64,000 nt of DNA from Capra hircus. Lineage: Eukaryota; Chordata; Mammalia; Artiodactyla; Bovidae. The translations under genes and the position numbers were made by a program. The notes under the pieces are model-generated. The model was not told the DNA's origin, did no database searches, and was given only the letters and a program-made list of their open reading frames with translations. The stretch covers positions 30,995,022 to 31,059,021 of the forward strand of contig NC_030824.1 of NCBI RefSeq assembly GCF_001704415.2, written 5' to 3'. Shown here piece by piece: positions 1-11,254 of this stretch (within the stretch, counting starts at the first letter, position 1; each line of letters begins with the position of its first letter).

Positions 1-90
1 TTGGTGATGGACAGAGAAGCCTAGGATGTTGCAGTCCATGGGGGTTGCAGAGAGTCAGACATGACTGAGCAACTGAACTGAACTGAGCTG
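1..90 (+). mobile_element. BovB LINE, 3' tail
   Basis: The window opens inside the BovB 3' end: ggtgatggacag, then the gtccatggggg-type block, then the terminal aactgaactgaactgag repeat. Only the last 90 bases are present; the element continues to the left. Confidence 0.85.
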
Positions 91-1238
91 ATCAAGGTAC
101 CAAAAGATGTTCTGTCACCACCTCCAGCCAGGAAGCCTGTGACCACATGGGATGGAGGTGGGATTCAAGTTCACATGCTCTTGTGTTATTTGACTTTTAA
201 AAAACTGTGAGTATCTATTTTTTTTTAATAATAAAAGATGTCTATGTTCTCCTTAAAAACTGTTGGTTATATGAGGAATGATCAAAATTTTCCTAGCAGG
301 CTGGAAAGCAGAGAAATGGGGCAAGAAGATAAAATAGATTCCAGCACTGGGTTAAAAAATGACTGCCTAGGACTTGTTTATATAACTGTCTAGAACCAAT
401 GGGACAAACTGAACTTTCATGTTGGACACTTGTGCCAGAATAAACACTCTGGGTGGCTGAAGAGGGGCCCTGTGAGGGCGGTGCTCTGCTTAGGCTCCTG
501 GGTTCCCGCCCTTTTATCTGAGCTGGGCCCACCGGAGACTCCCAGGCAGTCACTTTGATTCATGATCCAACAATTCAATGAACTCTCAGTCTGTTCGCCA
601 AATAACCAGCTTGAATTAATATGTTGACTTAAATTGATCAAAGCAGCTGGTTCTTCTGGAGACTGACCACTGGGCATCAGTCTTGTCCAGGAGCACAGCT
701 TTTTCTACTGTTTGGACATCTTCTGTGTTCCCTCTGGTTGAATAAAAATAGTTCTAATAAGTGGTAAAATGATGATCTTTTCCATTCCAAAGTTAAGGAA
801 ATAAATGGCTGTTTAAGTCCTGGTGAGTCAGTCTGGTTGCCTCATATATACCCGGGAGACAGTTATTCACTTGAATTTTAATAGAGAAAGATGTGGAAAC
901 CTCCCTGTTGGGCTTAGCATTTTCCCTGTAGCATCGTAAAGTGATGTAGCTCTGTGCATTTCTAGCCCATGTAGAGGTCTGGACCATATATGTACAGTGG
1001 CTTAAAAGCACAACTGTTTTCCCAGCAAGCTAGTTTGCTTAATTGTGTGCTTTCTGGCAGGGTCATTGATTTCTGCACCTTTCCATTTCTGGAAGTACTC
1101 AAAAGCCATTGGTGGCACATGGAAATTTTTGAGCAACATTTAGAAACCATTCGGCAGGATCTCTTCTTTCTTGGAGAACAGCCCTTCTATAGGACATTTG
1201 CAGGAAAACAAGACCCCAGTGTTTTAAAGATCTTGAAT
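91..1238. other. Single-copy intergenic sequence
   Basis: No recognised repeat, splice-bounded exon or RNA gene. Overlapping short frames at 293-677 and 990-1436 show no family resemblance; the second partly reads a SINE. It lies downstream of the gene's 3' end. Confidence 0.5.
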
Positions 1239-1453
1239 GGCCCTGATGGCTCAGATGGTAAAGAATCTGCCTGCAATGTGGAAGATCTGGGTTTGATCCC
1301 TGGGTGGGGAAGATCCCCTGGAGAAGCAAATGGCAACTCACTCCAGTATCCTTGCCTGGAGAATCCCATGGACAGAGGAGTCTGGTGGGCTACAGTCCAT
1401 GGGATCGCAACGAGTCAGACACGACTGAACAACTAAGCAAAGCACAGCACAAA
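1239..1453 (+). mobile_element. Bov-tA SINE
   Basis: The tRNA-Glu-derived head (gatggctcagatggtaaag, gtttgatccctgg box B) is followed by the BovA body (cactccagtatccttgcctg, cagacacgactgaa) and a short tail. Full length. Confidence 0.93.
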
Positions 1454-2643
1454 GTCAGAATCTGCCAAGGAATTACAATTAGGGCTTTAAAGATGTTTAA
1501 AATTGTGTTTTTCTTTTCTAAACTGGCCTTGTGCGTTGATGGAGAGAGTGTTGCTCCCAACCAAGGGGGCCACATACGTCGTATGACTTCGGAGACAGAC
1601 AACAACGTCCTACAGAGCCTACAGTTGGGAGAGGTCATACAGAGCAGAAATCCCCTGACTCTTGCCAAGAGAAGTTATCTTGAAGGGGTGATGCCACTGA
1701 GGCAGACCTTGGAGATTGGGGCTGCAGCTCAGTGTTAGCCGTGTCGTCAGTTAGCCATCAGAACTTATTTCTTACCCATTGACCTTCCTTGTCTCTCTGC
1801 CCTATGGAATCATACATAAAGTCCAATAGAATCACACATGAAGTCCTAGAGAATCATATGTGAGGCCCTAGAGAATCATACTTGAGGATGTTGTGTCTTG
1901 CTTTCAGAAAAAGCCATCTTAATCCTCTGGGGTAACACTTAGTTGAACTGGATCAACAGCTGTCATGGGGATGATTGAAAAACATGAAATTATCTTGATG
2001 TTTCATATTTGGACAAACAAAGAGAGTGCATGGCTAAATTTAGCAATTCTTAATAGAGAAAATTTTTAATGCAAATGGAATTTATCCTAGGTTGGTTGTT
2101 GCCCAGGAGATTCTTGTTGAGTGGAAAGAGAGACTTATTTAAAAAGCAAATTCTTGGTAATTCATACCCAGAGCTGCTTAAAAAGACTTGTCTAGAAGAC
2201 ATGTGCCAAGTTTACTCATTTAATATTCTGCCTTCAAGATGCTGGGAAAATCAAGTTTCTACCTCTGAGTAGCAATTTAATCAGTTTACATTAAAGGTCC
2301 AAAGTTAAATGTAACTGAGTGATGAGGACGATGTGAGGGAACAGCCTTCCTTCCAGATTCAAATGCCACCTGCACAGCTGGTCTTGTCTTCAGACGAGAG
2401 TCTGAGCCCGAGCTTTCTGAACAGACACTAGTATGTGTACAGCAATGTCCCACACAGAAGGCTAACAGTCTATGCAAGGTGGGTACACATCACAGGACCA
2501 AAACATCAGTGTGCAAATACACAGTTGCTTATTTACCACTGTACCTGTCAATGGCTACTAAGAGGTTATTAGATTACAATAAACTTCTAGTATTAATATT
2601 CATGCATGAAATGCAGAAGATAAATTTTTAGCCTGTTTAAATC
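1454..2643. other. Single-copy intergenic sequence
   Basis: Apart from the 22-bp tandem array at 1807-1887 I see no repeat family or gene here. A 67-codon frame at 2069-2272 has no recognisable feature. Confidence 0.45.
1807..1887. repeat. 22-bp minisatellite, about 3.7 copies
   Basis: Four tandem units begin at 1807, 1829, 1851 and 1873, each starting gaatca and containing a motif like catgaagtccta. The first three are exactly 22 bp and the fourth stops after 15 bp. Units differ at a few positions, so the array is diverged. Confidence 0.85.
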
Positions 2644-3260
2644 TTTTATTTTGTATTATTATGTTTTAATTGGAGGATAATTGCTTTCCAGTATCATCTT
2701 GGACTCTGCCATACATCAACATGAATAAGCCACAGATATACACATGTCCCCTCCCTCCCGAACCCCTCCTTCCCGTCTCTCACCCCATCCCACCCCACCC
2801 CACCCCTTTAGGTTGTCACAGAGCACACTGGGTTTAGCGCCCTGTGTCACACAGCAAATTCCCACTTGCTATCTATTTTACATGTAGTAGTGTACATGTT
2901 TCCATGCTATTTTCTCAATTTGTCCCACCCTCTCCTTCCCTCACTGCCTCTACAAGTCTGTTCTCTCACATCTGGATCTCCATCGCTGCCCTGCAAATAG
3001 GTTCATCAGTACCAACTTTATAGACTCCAAACACGTGAATTAATATGCAATATCTGTCTTTCTCTTTCTGACTTACTTCACTTTGTGTAATAGGCCCTAG
3101 GTTCATCCACTTGATTAGGACTGACTCAAATCAGTTTTTTTTAAATAGCTCAGTAATATTCCACTGTATATGTGTACCACAGTTTCTGTATCCATCTGTC
3201 AATGGACATCTAGGTTGCTTGCATGTGCTAACTATTGTAAAAAGTGCTGAATAAAGCATT
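2644..3260 (-). mobile_element. L1 LINE 3' end (ruminant L1), reverse
   Basis: Reverse-oriented ruminant L1 3' region: ttggaggataattgctttcc near its terminus, a pyrimidine-rich ccctccctcccg block, and gtaatattccactgtatatg further in. A C-rich (cccca)n stretch lies at about 2783-2805. Confidence 0.85.
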
Positions 3261-3440
3261 GGTTTTATTCTTGCTTAGTAGTTCTCTCCTTAGCAAAATA
3301 GCAAAAATGACTACGATCAATTTTACATCATTAATAATCCACCTACTGTATAGCACAGGGAATGCTGTTTGATATTATGTAACAACCTAAATGGGAAAAG
3401 AATTTTTAAAAAGAACAGATATATGTATATGCATAACTGA

Positions 3441-3667
3441 GGCCTTCCGAGGTGGTGGTGGTGGTAAAGAAACTGCCTGCCAATGCAGGAGACATAAGAG
3501 ATGTGGGTTTGATCCCTGGGTTGAGAAGATCCCCTGGAGGAGGGCATGGCAACCCACTCCAGTGTTCTTCCCTGGAGAACTTCATGTACAGAGGAGGGCT
3601 GAGGGGCTACAGCCCATAGGGTCACCAAGAGTCCGACATGGGAGAAGTGACTTAACGTGCATGCATT
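3441..3667 (+). mobile_element. Bov-tA SINE inserted in L1
   Basis: Complete head and body. It is flanked by the 9-bp target-site duplication cataactga at 3432-3440 and 3668-3676, which places the insertion after the host L1. Confidence 0.93.
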
Positions 3668-3729
3668 CATAACTGAATTACTTTGGCATACCTGAAACTA
3701 GCACATTATTAATCAACTATATTCCAATG

Positions 3730-4003
3730 GAGAAGGAAATGGCAACCCACTCCAGTGTTCTTGCCTAGACAATCCCAGGGACAGGGGAGCCTGGTGGGCT
3801 GCCATCCATGGGGTCACGAAGAGTCGGACACGACTGAGCGACTTCCCTTTCACTTTTTACTTTCATGCATTGGAGAAGGAAATGGCAACCCACTCCAGTG
3901 TTCTTGCCTGCAGAATCCCAGGGACGGGGGAGCCTGGTGGGCCGCCGTCTATGGGGTCGCACAGAGTCGGACACGACTGAAGCGACTTAGCAGCAGCAGC
4001 AGC
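3730..4003 (+). mobile_element. Bov-A2 SINE (BovA dimer) inserted in L1 tail
   Basis: Two BovA monomers joined by the cactttcatgcattgg-like linker, ending in a (agc)n run. An 11-bp duplication atattccaatg flanks it at 3719-3729 and 4004-4014. Confidence 0.95.
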
Positions 4004-4037
4004 ATATTCCAATGTAAAAGAAAAAGGTAAAAAAGAA

Positions 4038-4833
4038 ACAAGTCGAAACCAAATTTGTTGAAAGGAGGTCTGTATATATACAGGCAAATTATTTTGCAAA
4101 GTAGCTAGGATTACTTACATTTATAAACAAGACTGTGAGATTCACATTAGCATGAAACATACTGTCTCAAGGATGAAAATAAAATTGCTTCCCAAAGAAA
4201 TGTTGGGGAATACACAAGAGGCGTGTCCCCAGATTGCCAGTGTAATCATTTCAGACATAGGAACAGTGCTTAAATGCTATTTTTAAAAGACAGAAAGAGA
4301 TAGCTAAATATAAGAATATTTGTTTTCTTTTAGGTAGAAAAAAAAAAAAAAACACATCCACTCTCTTGGGCCCTCTTCAGGAAAGAGAGCATGTAAGGCT
4401 TATGCAGTTCTATAAAATTATATACCACCATATGCTTCCAACCTCAAATTCTGGTTATTTTGGTTTGACTTACTGCTTTTATTCCATAGGAAACACAAGT
4501 ACTTTACCCCAAGGCTTGTTAAATATTCTACCGCTCAGCTGGAGTAAAGAATTAATCGGAACAGGAGAGGTCTACCATGACCCTGAGTGGACAAGCACTT
4601 TTCCATTATTTTGCCAGATTGTCTTCTCCAAGCTCCAGAATGTGAAAAATACTGTCTTTGCCACAGTGATGTCACCAGCATGTGGCTGGCTGCCCTTCTG
4701 GGTGCCAGCTGGGTTTCCAGGCACACGGGCCACGCAATAAAAATCAAGCATCTTGTCTTCCTGTGCCGAACAACACACTCCACAAGGTTGCTGTTGCCAA
4801 GAGTTTGTCCATGACGGGGACTACACAGAGGTG
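4038..4833. other. Single-copy sequence downstream of the gene
   Basis: No family recognised. A 15-base A run lies near 4338. A 124-codon plus frame (4366-4740) and overlapping minus frames are open but have no conserved motif and no splice support. Confidence 0.4.
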
Positions 4834-4839
4834 TTTATT
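4834..4839 (-). promoter_or_regulatory. Polyadenylation signal AATAAA after exon D
   Basis: The plus strand reads tttatt, which is AATAAA on the minus strand, 84 nt beyond the TGA of exon D. A GT-containing stretch follows it on the minus strand at about 4815-4830. It gives the gene a short 3' untranslated region of roughly 110 nt. Confidence 0.55.
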
Positions 4840-4923
4840 CATTTTCGTTCAGCATTTTAAATAATTTATATAATATGACTATCACTCGTGCCCACAGCCT
4901 CGGGAGCAGTCGTCCAAAACCTT

Positions 4924-5080
4924 TCAGCAAAGCAGCGTGTTAGACCGTTCTAGGGTCACCTGTGAGGAATGCTGGACGGAATCCCTGATGTTGCTGTCGG
5001 TATGGGCGATTTTCTGTAGGACACCCAGGAAGTCCTGCCTGTTCTCAGCAGCGCAAGGCATCTCTCCAGGCTGGTACTTC
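4924..5080 (-). CDS. SPMIP2: Exon D: proposed last coding exon with stop codon
   Basis: The segment begins after the acceptor catcacccag, preceded by a pyrimidine-rich stretch. Its first base completes the TG left by exon C as TGG (Trp). The frame is then open for 51 codons to TGA at 4926-4924, with PGEMPCAAENRQDFLG near the start and ERSNTLLC at the end. Eighty-four bases after the stop is AATAAA on the same strand. The agreement of phase, acceptor, open frame, stop and polyadenylation signal supports a terminal exon. The C-terminal sequence does not match what I remember of the human C4orf45 tail, so it may be an alternative or lineage-specific last exon, with another terminal exon beyond the left edge of the window. 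Confidence 0.6.
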
Positions 5081-5319
5081 CTGGGTGATGCTTGTTTGTG
5101 TCAGGATCAGAAAACCACAAGGGGAAGAAAAGGCAGCAACATGTACTTCAGCGGCTTGGCAGCCTTCCTAGGGAAGGCTGGTTGGGAGGCTATAACAGTA
5201 TTGATTCAATTCAGTTTTGGACAAGTTTATACATCCAGATGGTGAAGCCTGACCTTCATTAACTAAGGATAAATTTGATACAATTTTGCTTTAGTTACTT
5301 TGGAACTTAAGGATATACA

Positions 5320-5860
5320 CAATTAGACAAAATAGTTCAAAGATTCCCAAGTACCCATCACCACCTTCAAACACTCATCAATTTATAGCTAATTTTATTA
5401 AACCTCAATTCTTCTTATTACTCCTCCAACCCCCCACCAAGACAGCAACTCTGAAAGATGTAAAAATTTTTTCTTAACATAATCACAATGTCATTATTTC
5501 TCCTAAGGTCTTGGTAATTTCACCAAATGTTCAGCATTGAAAATTCTGGTCGTCTCCTCAATGGTATAATTTTTTAACAGCCGTTTGTTACAGAAACAGA
5601 ATCCAAATAAGTTTCACACTTGCAATTGCTGAAGTTCTGTATATTTTCTTTAATTCATAGGTTCTCTTTCATCTCTTTTCTCCTCCACCTCCTCCTCCTT
5701 GTCCTTCTCGTCACTATTTGTTGAAGAAACACATTTTGTTTCTATAAAAATGTTTCCATTTGTGCTATGAAATTTCCTACACCTGACATCTCCATGTGGT
5801 CATTTAATACTTTCTGCTGTCATCTTATTTCCATCCATTGTTGGTTAGATTTAGAGGCTT
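5320..5860. mobile_element. Ancient LINE-like repeat, heavily diverged
   Basis: The phrase order cccaagtacccatcacc, ataatcacaatgtcatt, cagaatccaaataag and ttcataggttctctttcatc follows a widespread old mammalian repeat that I associate with L1M-type elements. Name and orientation are uncertain. Confidence 0.35.
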
Positions 5861-5895
5861 GATCTAAGGCTGGGTTTGGGGGCAAGACCAGTGCA

Positions 5896-6276
5896 TTGAT
5901 TTGTTAGAGCTGCCATCACCCTGTGCTGCAGATGGGTGGCTGAACAACAGAAATATGCTGTTCACCGTCGTAAGGCTGGATGTCCAAGATCTGGGGGTCA
6001 GCAGGGCTGGTTTCTCCCGAGGCTGCTCTTCTTGGTGTGTAGATGGCCGTCTTCTCCCCGTATCTTCCCATGATCTTTCCTCTGTGTGTGTCTGTGTTCA
6101 AATCTTCTTCTTACAGAGACACCAGTCAGACCGGATCAGGGGCTAACCTAATGACTTCATTTTAATTTAATTACCTCTTTGACATCTCTCTCTTCAAATA
6201 CAGTCACATTATGAGGTACTGGGGGTTAGGACTCCAACATGGGAATTTTAGAGGTGAGCAATTCAATCCATAATAA
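5896..6276 (-). mobile_element. MLT1-type MaLR solo LTR, reverse
   Basis: Reverse-oriented MLT1 signature: ttgttagagctgccatcacc, tggatgtccaagatctggg, gatggccgtcttctcc, gaggtactgggggttagg and caattcaatccataat. It is an ancient mammalian LTR without an internal region. Confidence 0.8.
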
Positions 6277-6284
6277 CTTTCCAT

Positions 6285-7620
6285 GTGATACCCTTCCTTC
6301 AAGAGGTACATAAAATCAGATTGTTTATCTTTTTGCGGCTTTGGCAGGCACTGATGATCAATGCCTAGATTCATTAATTTGAGTTTGCAAAGTGGTGATA
6401 TATCCAAATTCTGGTGTTCCTTCTTCATATATTAGCTAGATTCCTTTGTGTTTTTTTAAAGTTGATTCATCTTCTCTTTGGTTTGCAATTCTATTGGAAA
6501 GGCAGAATTAATATTTGATTCTATTTACTCATTTTCAAAATAATAGGTTCCTTCACTGAAACCCTCCAGTGTGATCAGTTTGTTGTGGTTTTCTCAGTGA
6601 CACGTTGAACTCACGGATGTTCACATCTGTGTGTATGAAAGTGAGAAGGATAGTAATCCACTGTGGTTATTACCTTTCCCTCAAACTGCTGTATTTTCAG
6701 CCAAGGGAGGCTCTTCAAGCTAATACAGACCAGGGATCTTGGCCTTCACCAACCAATAAAAATTGATTAGAGGCCAGACAAGAAATTCAGGCGAGGCTTT
6801 ATTGAGGCCTCTAGTGCAGCAGCAGGGAGCGAGAACAAGTAACAGGTTCCCTTGCCGGCTCACCGTGGGTGGGTGGTGGGGGGAGGCATCAAGCTCTTTC
6901 CTTACGTGGCGTGAGAGTAGGGGTCTGTCCAGGGGTCGAGGTGGAGGGGTGGCTTAAGTGGTTTACCCCCCCTTAAGTGGCATTATGTGCAAGGGGCATG
7001 TGCAGTACCCTGCTTTTGCTCCTGACACCCAGTTTTTGCTCCTGGCTCCTCAGAAATGGCAGCTGGGTCTCTTTGTCTTTGTATCTTTGGGTCCACAATT
7101 TGCCACAAGTGCGCATGTACACTGTTATTTTAGTCCCATATAGTTTCTCTGTATATTGTCCCTTGAGGAGAGGTGTGTCCAGGCGCCAGCCCTGCAGCAC
7201 AGGGCCCCAGGTCCCAGCCTGGCTCAGCGCTTGGCCCTAAGTTTGCAGACAGGACTGCAGGAGGCCCGGAGCACTTCCTTGTCCAGGGTAGCGTGAGGTG
7301 CCAGGCTCATGTTTTCCATTTCCTTCTCCAGATCCAAGAAGTTCCGGTTCCTTTTGGTGGTTTCCACTATTTAGTGTTTGAATAGTAGAAGCTGAGCTCC
7401 AGGGGGGCTCACTACTACCGGTTGGTTCCCATGTTCAGGCCTTCATAGTGAGTGGAACTATGAAAAACCACGTATGCAAACACACACAATCGTACATACG
7501 TGTACAAATACATCTTCCAGTCAAATTCAAGGTTTGTTTTATCTTAATATCTGCATTTCCTCTTCCCCACTCCATGAATCCTGGTCTCAACCATAGCAGG
7601 AACAACTGACTAAGAACACT
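6285..7620. mobile_element. Ancient LINE-like repeat split by an LTR
   Basis: Stretches such as gattcattaatttgagtttg, ttgaactcacggatgttcac and gggaggctcttcaagct, then ggctcatgttttcc and ggtttccactatttag after the LTR, keep the order of an old mammalian repeat that I take to be L1M-like. The middle is replaced by the LTR at about 6745-7175. Family name uncertain. Confidence 0.35.
6745..7175 (-). mobile_element. Solo endogenous retrovirus LTR, reverse
   Basis: On the minus strand aggcctcaataaagcctcg gives an AATAAA (6798-6803 on plus) in the usual position before a cleavage site, followed by a U5-like segment. No gag, pol or env sequence is adjacent, so it is a solo LTR. The ends are approximate because no clean target duplication was found. 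Confidence 0.6.
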
Positions 7621-7762
7621 GCATTATTGCCCACTCACTTTTACCCACGACACATCCACAACAAAGTCAGGGTCACACAGTGAACACTCCCTTCAAGCTT
7701 TTTGCAGTTCATTTTGTCCTTAGATTTGTACTCAAATAACCATGTTTTAAAATCCCTGGGAA

Positions 7763-8066
7763 GGACTTCCTTGGTGGTCCAGTGACTAAGAATCTGCCTG
7801 CCAAGGTGGGCAGGGTTCAATCCCTGGTCTGGGAAGATTCCACATGCTGTGCAACAGCTAAGGCCATGCATCCCAGCTACTGAGCCCACGCGCTGCAACT
7901 ACTGAAGCCTGTGCGCCTGAAGCCCTTGCTCCGAGACAAGAGAAGTCACATCAGTGAGAAGCCCTTGCACTGAAACTAGTGTAGCCCGGCTTGCCACAAC
8001 TAGAGAAAGCCCACAAAGGTCCAGCGCAGCCAGAAATAAATAAACTAAAATTAAAAATTAAAATAA
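7763..8066 (+). mobile_element. ART2A/CHR-2-type SINE, full length
   Basis: tRNA-like head (acttccttggtggtccagtg, ggttcaatccctgg) followed by the tRNA-unrelated body with repeated gcaactactgaagcc and cactgaaactagtgtag phrases and an aaataaataaac tail. Confidence 0.9.
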
Positions 8067-8204
8067 AGGAACCCCTGGGAGTATTTCTTCTTCATGGGTT
8101 AAACTACCAACTGGATACATATTTAGTTTTTTTTCCATTTTATATATAAATTAATTTACTTTATAAATAAGAACTAAGATAATAAGGTATATACCTTGTA
8201 GATA

Positions 8205-8438
8205 GGGGATTTCCAGGTGGCACCAGTGGTAAAGGACCCACCTGCCAATGCAGGAGACCCAAGAGTCATGGGTTCGATCCCTGGGTCATGAAGATCTACT
8301 GGAGTAGGAAATGGCAACCCACTCCAGTTTTCTTGCCTGGAGAATCCCATGGACAGAGGAGTCTGGCGGGCTACAGGCCATAGGGTCGCAAAGTGACGTG
8401 ACTGAAGTGACTGAAGTGACTTAGCATGCACGCAGGCA
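8205..8438 (+). mobile_element. Bov-tA SINE
   Basis: Head with gggttcgatccctgggtc, BovA body, and an extended tail with three gaagtgact units before ttagcatgcacgca. Confidence 0.93.
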
Positions 8439-10269
8439 CCGCGAAGGTACGAGATGCACGGGTTTTCAAAGTCAAGCCAAGTGTGACACGGCTTTCCTGT
8501 TTTTCTTGTCACCATATGTGTAGACACAGAGAAAGGGATGGTTTGTGTCGTGGCGGGTTTCGAGGAGGAGGCGATGCCTGAATCATGTCTTACCTAACAG
8601 CTGCAAAGAGCAACTTAGATTCTCAGAGAAACTGTCCTTTAGTTCTGCTCAAGGAAGAAAACATTTGTTTCAACGCCCACCATGTAATTCTTCTTTGAAT
8701 TTTAATGAGTTAGCCTTTAGGCTGCTAGACAGAAAACAACAGCTCTGTTCTGTTTAAACTCTGCCATCTTTCTATTTTGCTGCAGAGGCTAGAAAAGAAA
8801 GGCTTTTTGCCAAATGTGTGGTCGTATGCTCCAAGGTAGTTCATCTGGACGTGTGAAGTTCCATCTCATGATAGCATTTTGGAAGCTAAATATAGCAGTG
8901 GTCTCAGTAAGTCCACTATCCATCCAATTATTCACACAAACTGGAAACTGAAAACTGCCACTGCTTCCACCATTATCTTCATCCCCCACATCCGATACCT
9001 AAGTCCTGCCAAATCTACACTCCGTGATAATCCTGGAACCTGTTTCCCTTGTCTGTCTTGCCCTATTGTTCCCCTAGATCAGCATCCTTCTCTCATAGAT
9101 GCCTGGCTGTTCCCCTGCCTCCACTGATTCCCCCTATGCCCACCCTCTACTCAAAATGTAAACCTTATTTCGTCACTCTGGGTATTGTGTAGAAGGATGG
9201 ATGGGTAAAATGTAAGTCCCTTCTTGGGGATGCTCTAAAGGTCAGATGCAAGAGTGAACTGGTCCTGGTCTGACTGCTGACTCCTCTGGTCTCACTTGTC
9301 CCTGGACGTTGAGATCTGGCAGCTCTGTAACACTCACTGCACCAGTGGAAGCCGGGCTTTGGTACTGATGCCTGCTCTTCTTGATGAAACACTGATTCCC
9401 TGCATCCCTGCTCATCCTTTGCTATGTAATCTCACCTTCTCAGAGTCCTCTGCAGAACGTTCCCCCTGCCCCATCCACCTCTTCTCCTCACCCCTGTTAA
9501 ATGCATAATACTCAGTGTGGCTGTATCACTCATCTGGCTGTGTGTTAAAATTAGTGATGTGTCTATTTTCCCCTCTACACTAGAAGCTGCTTGATAGAAA
9601 GAACAGTGATCCAAAATGATTTATTGATTTACTGATTCAATAAACATGTGGTCCAATTAAAGACTGTAAACCAAAGTGGTCAGAAAAGGGTATTTCTTCT
9701 TCTTCAAATATCAATGGGTCCATTTAATTTGGGATAAAGTGAATTTCAAGAAAAATGCAGATAGAATGCTGAACAAAACCTTTCCTTCTATTAACTTCAA
9801 AACATCCTAGCTATAAGGACCCTTGGATTTTTATTTCATCGTCTTCAAATATCCCATCTGAGCACTACACCCTTCTGCCCTATCACAGAATGTTCAGGGA
9901 AACACTTCAGTCATGGAACTTGATAACACTGATGAGAAATGATGCACCAGAAGATAAATTCAAAACCACTAAAAGCTGATGTCTTTCCAAATTCATATTG
10001 TTTAAAGTGGTTTGACTACTATCGGGAAGACAGAAGGCAAAAAATGTTGTAAAGGAAAAACTTTTAGTAAGTTTGTGTTTTTTAAAGCAGAAAGCAAATA
10101 ATGTATCTCCAAAGAGTTCAGTGCCCTTAGACAAAATTTTATGGAAAAGAGTAAGATTGGAACTAGTCTATTTTGATGCGATAGTGGTAAAAATGAATAG
10201 AAATATTTAAGAAAGGGCCGCATCCTACAGTTATCTTGATACTTTCACAAAACGGGGAAGGAAGCCACT
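8439..10269. other. Single-copy stretch downstream part of intron C-D
   Basis: About 1.8 kb of intron C-D without an element I can name with confidence. Short frames at 8879-9127 and 9165-9508 lack splice-bounded structure. The end near 9640 has a weak ttcaataaacatg like an old MIR/L2 tail. Confidence 0.4.
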
Positions 10270-10450
10270 CTCCTGTGTATCAGATCCATGCTGATGCCTT
10301 ACACACTCACACACCATCCTCAAGACAACCTTATGAGTTCAATGTTACCATTTTCCCTTTTGCCCTTGAAACTGAGGTCTGAGAGCATCTATGTTCACAA
10401 GATGGAGGAATTTTGCCCAACTCTGTAAGCATCAGAAAACCTGAACATTA
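10270..10450 (-). mobile_element. MIR SINE, reverse, diverged
   Basis: Shows the reverse MIR order: ccttacacactcac, ccttatgagttcaatgttacc, then cttgaaactgaggtctgag. Partial and old. Confidence 0.55.
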
Positions 10451-10577
10451 CGAGCAGGTTTCAAAGAACAAGTGAAAGATAGTGAAAAGCACAGAGGATG
10501 GTAAATGGTGCACGTAAAATGGACTGGGTGTTTATTCATCTGGTCGTGTAGACAGAAATGATATTAATGACATGTTT

Positions 10578-10755
10578 TAAATTAACTTATTTATTTGGCT
10601 GCACTGGATCTTAGTTGAAACATGCAGGATCTTCATTGCTGCATGATGGGTTTTTAGTTGCGGCATGTGGAATCTAGTTCTCTGACCAGGGATCGAACCT
10701 GGGGCCCTGCATTGGGAGCATGGAGTCTTAGCCACTGGACCACCAGGGAAGTCCC
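10578..10755 (-). mobile_element. ART2A/CHR-2-type SINE, reverse
   Basis: Reverse tRNA head at the right end (ccactggaccaccagggaag) preceded by ggatcgaacctgggg and a short body with ttagttgcggcatgtgg. Confidence 0.9.
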
Positions 10756-10792
10756 CTAAGTGATGGTACCGGTCTTCTGTAAACCACTTCTA

Positions 10793-11013
10793 GGGCCTCC
10801 CAGGTGGCACTAGCGGTAAAGAACCTGACTGTCAATGCAGGAGACAAAAGAGACTCGGGTTCCATCCCTGGGCTGGGAAGATCCCCTGAAGGAGGGCATG
10901 GCAACACACTCCAGTATTCTCGCTTGGAGAATCCCATGGACAGAGAAGCCTGGCGGGCTATAGTCAACAGGGTCACAAAGAGGAGGACACGACTGAGATA
11001 ACTCGGCAGTCAC
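10793..11013 (+). mobile_element. Bov-tA SINE with 12-bp target duplication
   Basis: Complete Bov-tA flanked by aaaccacttcta at 10781-10792 and 11014-11025. Confidence 0.95.
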
Positions 11014-11254
11014 AAACCACTTCTACGGATACTGCTAATGAAGTAAGAAGCAGAGGGGCCTCCGGTTAACCTGCAGGTTTCATTCTGATTCTTTGAGATA
11101 AACTACCAATGGGAAGGACACCTCCTGATTGGATGAAAGACAAAGCTGCCTACCACATCCCCCTCATTTTTGTGATGGAAAGGGTTTCCCAGCCTAACAC
11201 ATGCACAGAGGAGGCCTCAAGTTGTCCTCTAGTAACCATATCCTTAGCATTGTG

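Larger units (their letters stand above)
3340..4037 (+). mobile_element. L1 LINE 3' end carrying two SINE insertions
   Basis: L1 3' sequence begins at ctactgtatagcacaggg, is broken by a Bov-tA at 3441, resumes as ataactgaattactttgg, and is broken again by a Bov-A2 at 3730 before its A-rich tail. Both breaks rejoin cleanly once the SINEs and their duplications are removed. Confidence 0.88.
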
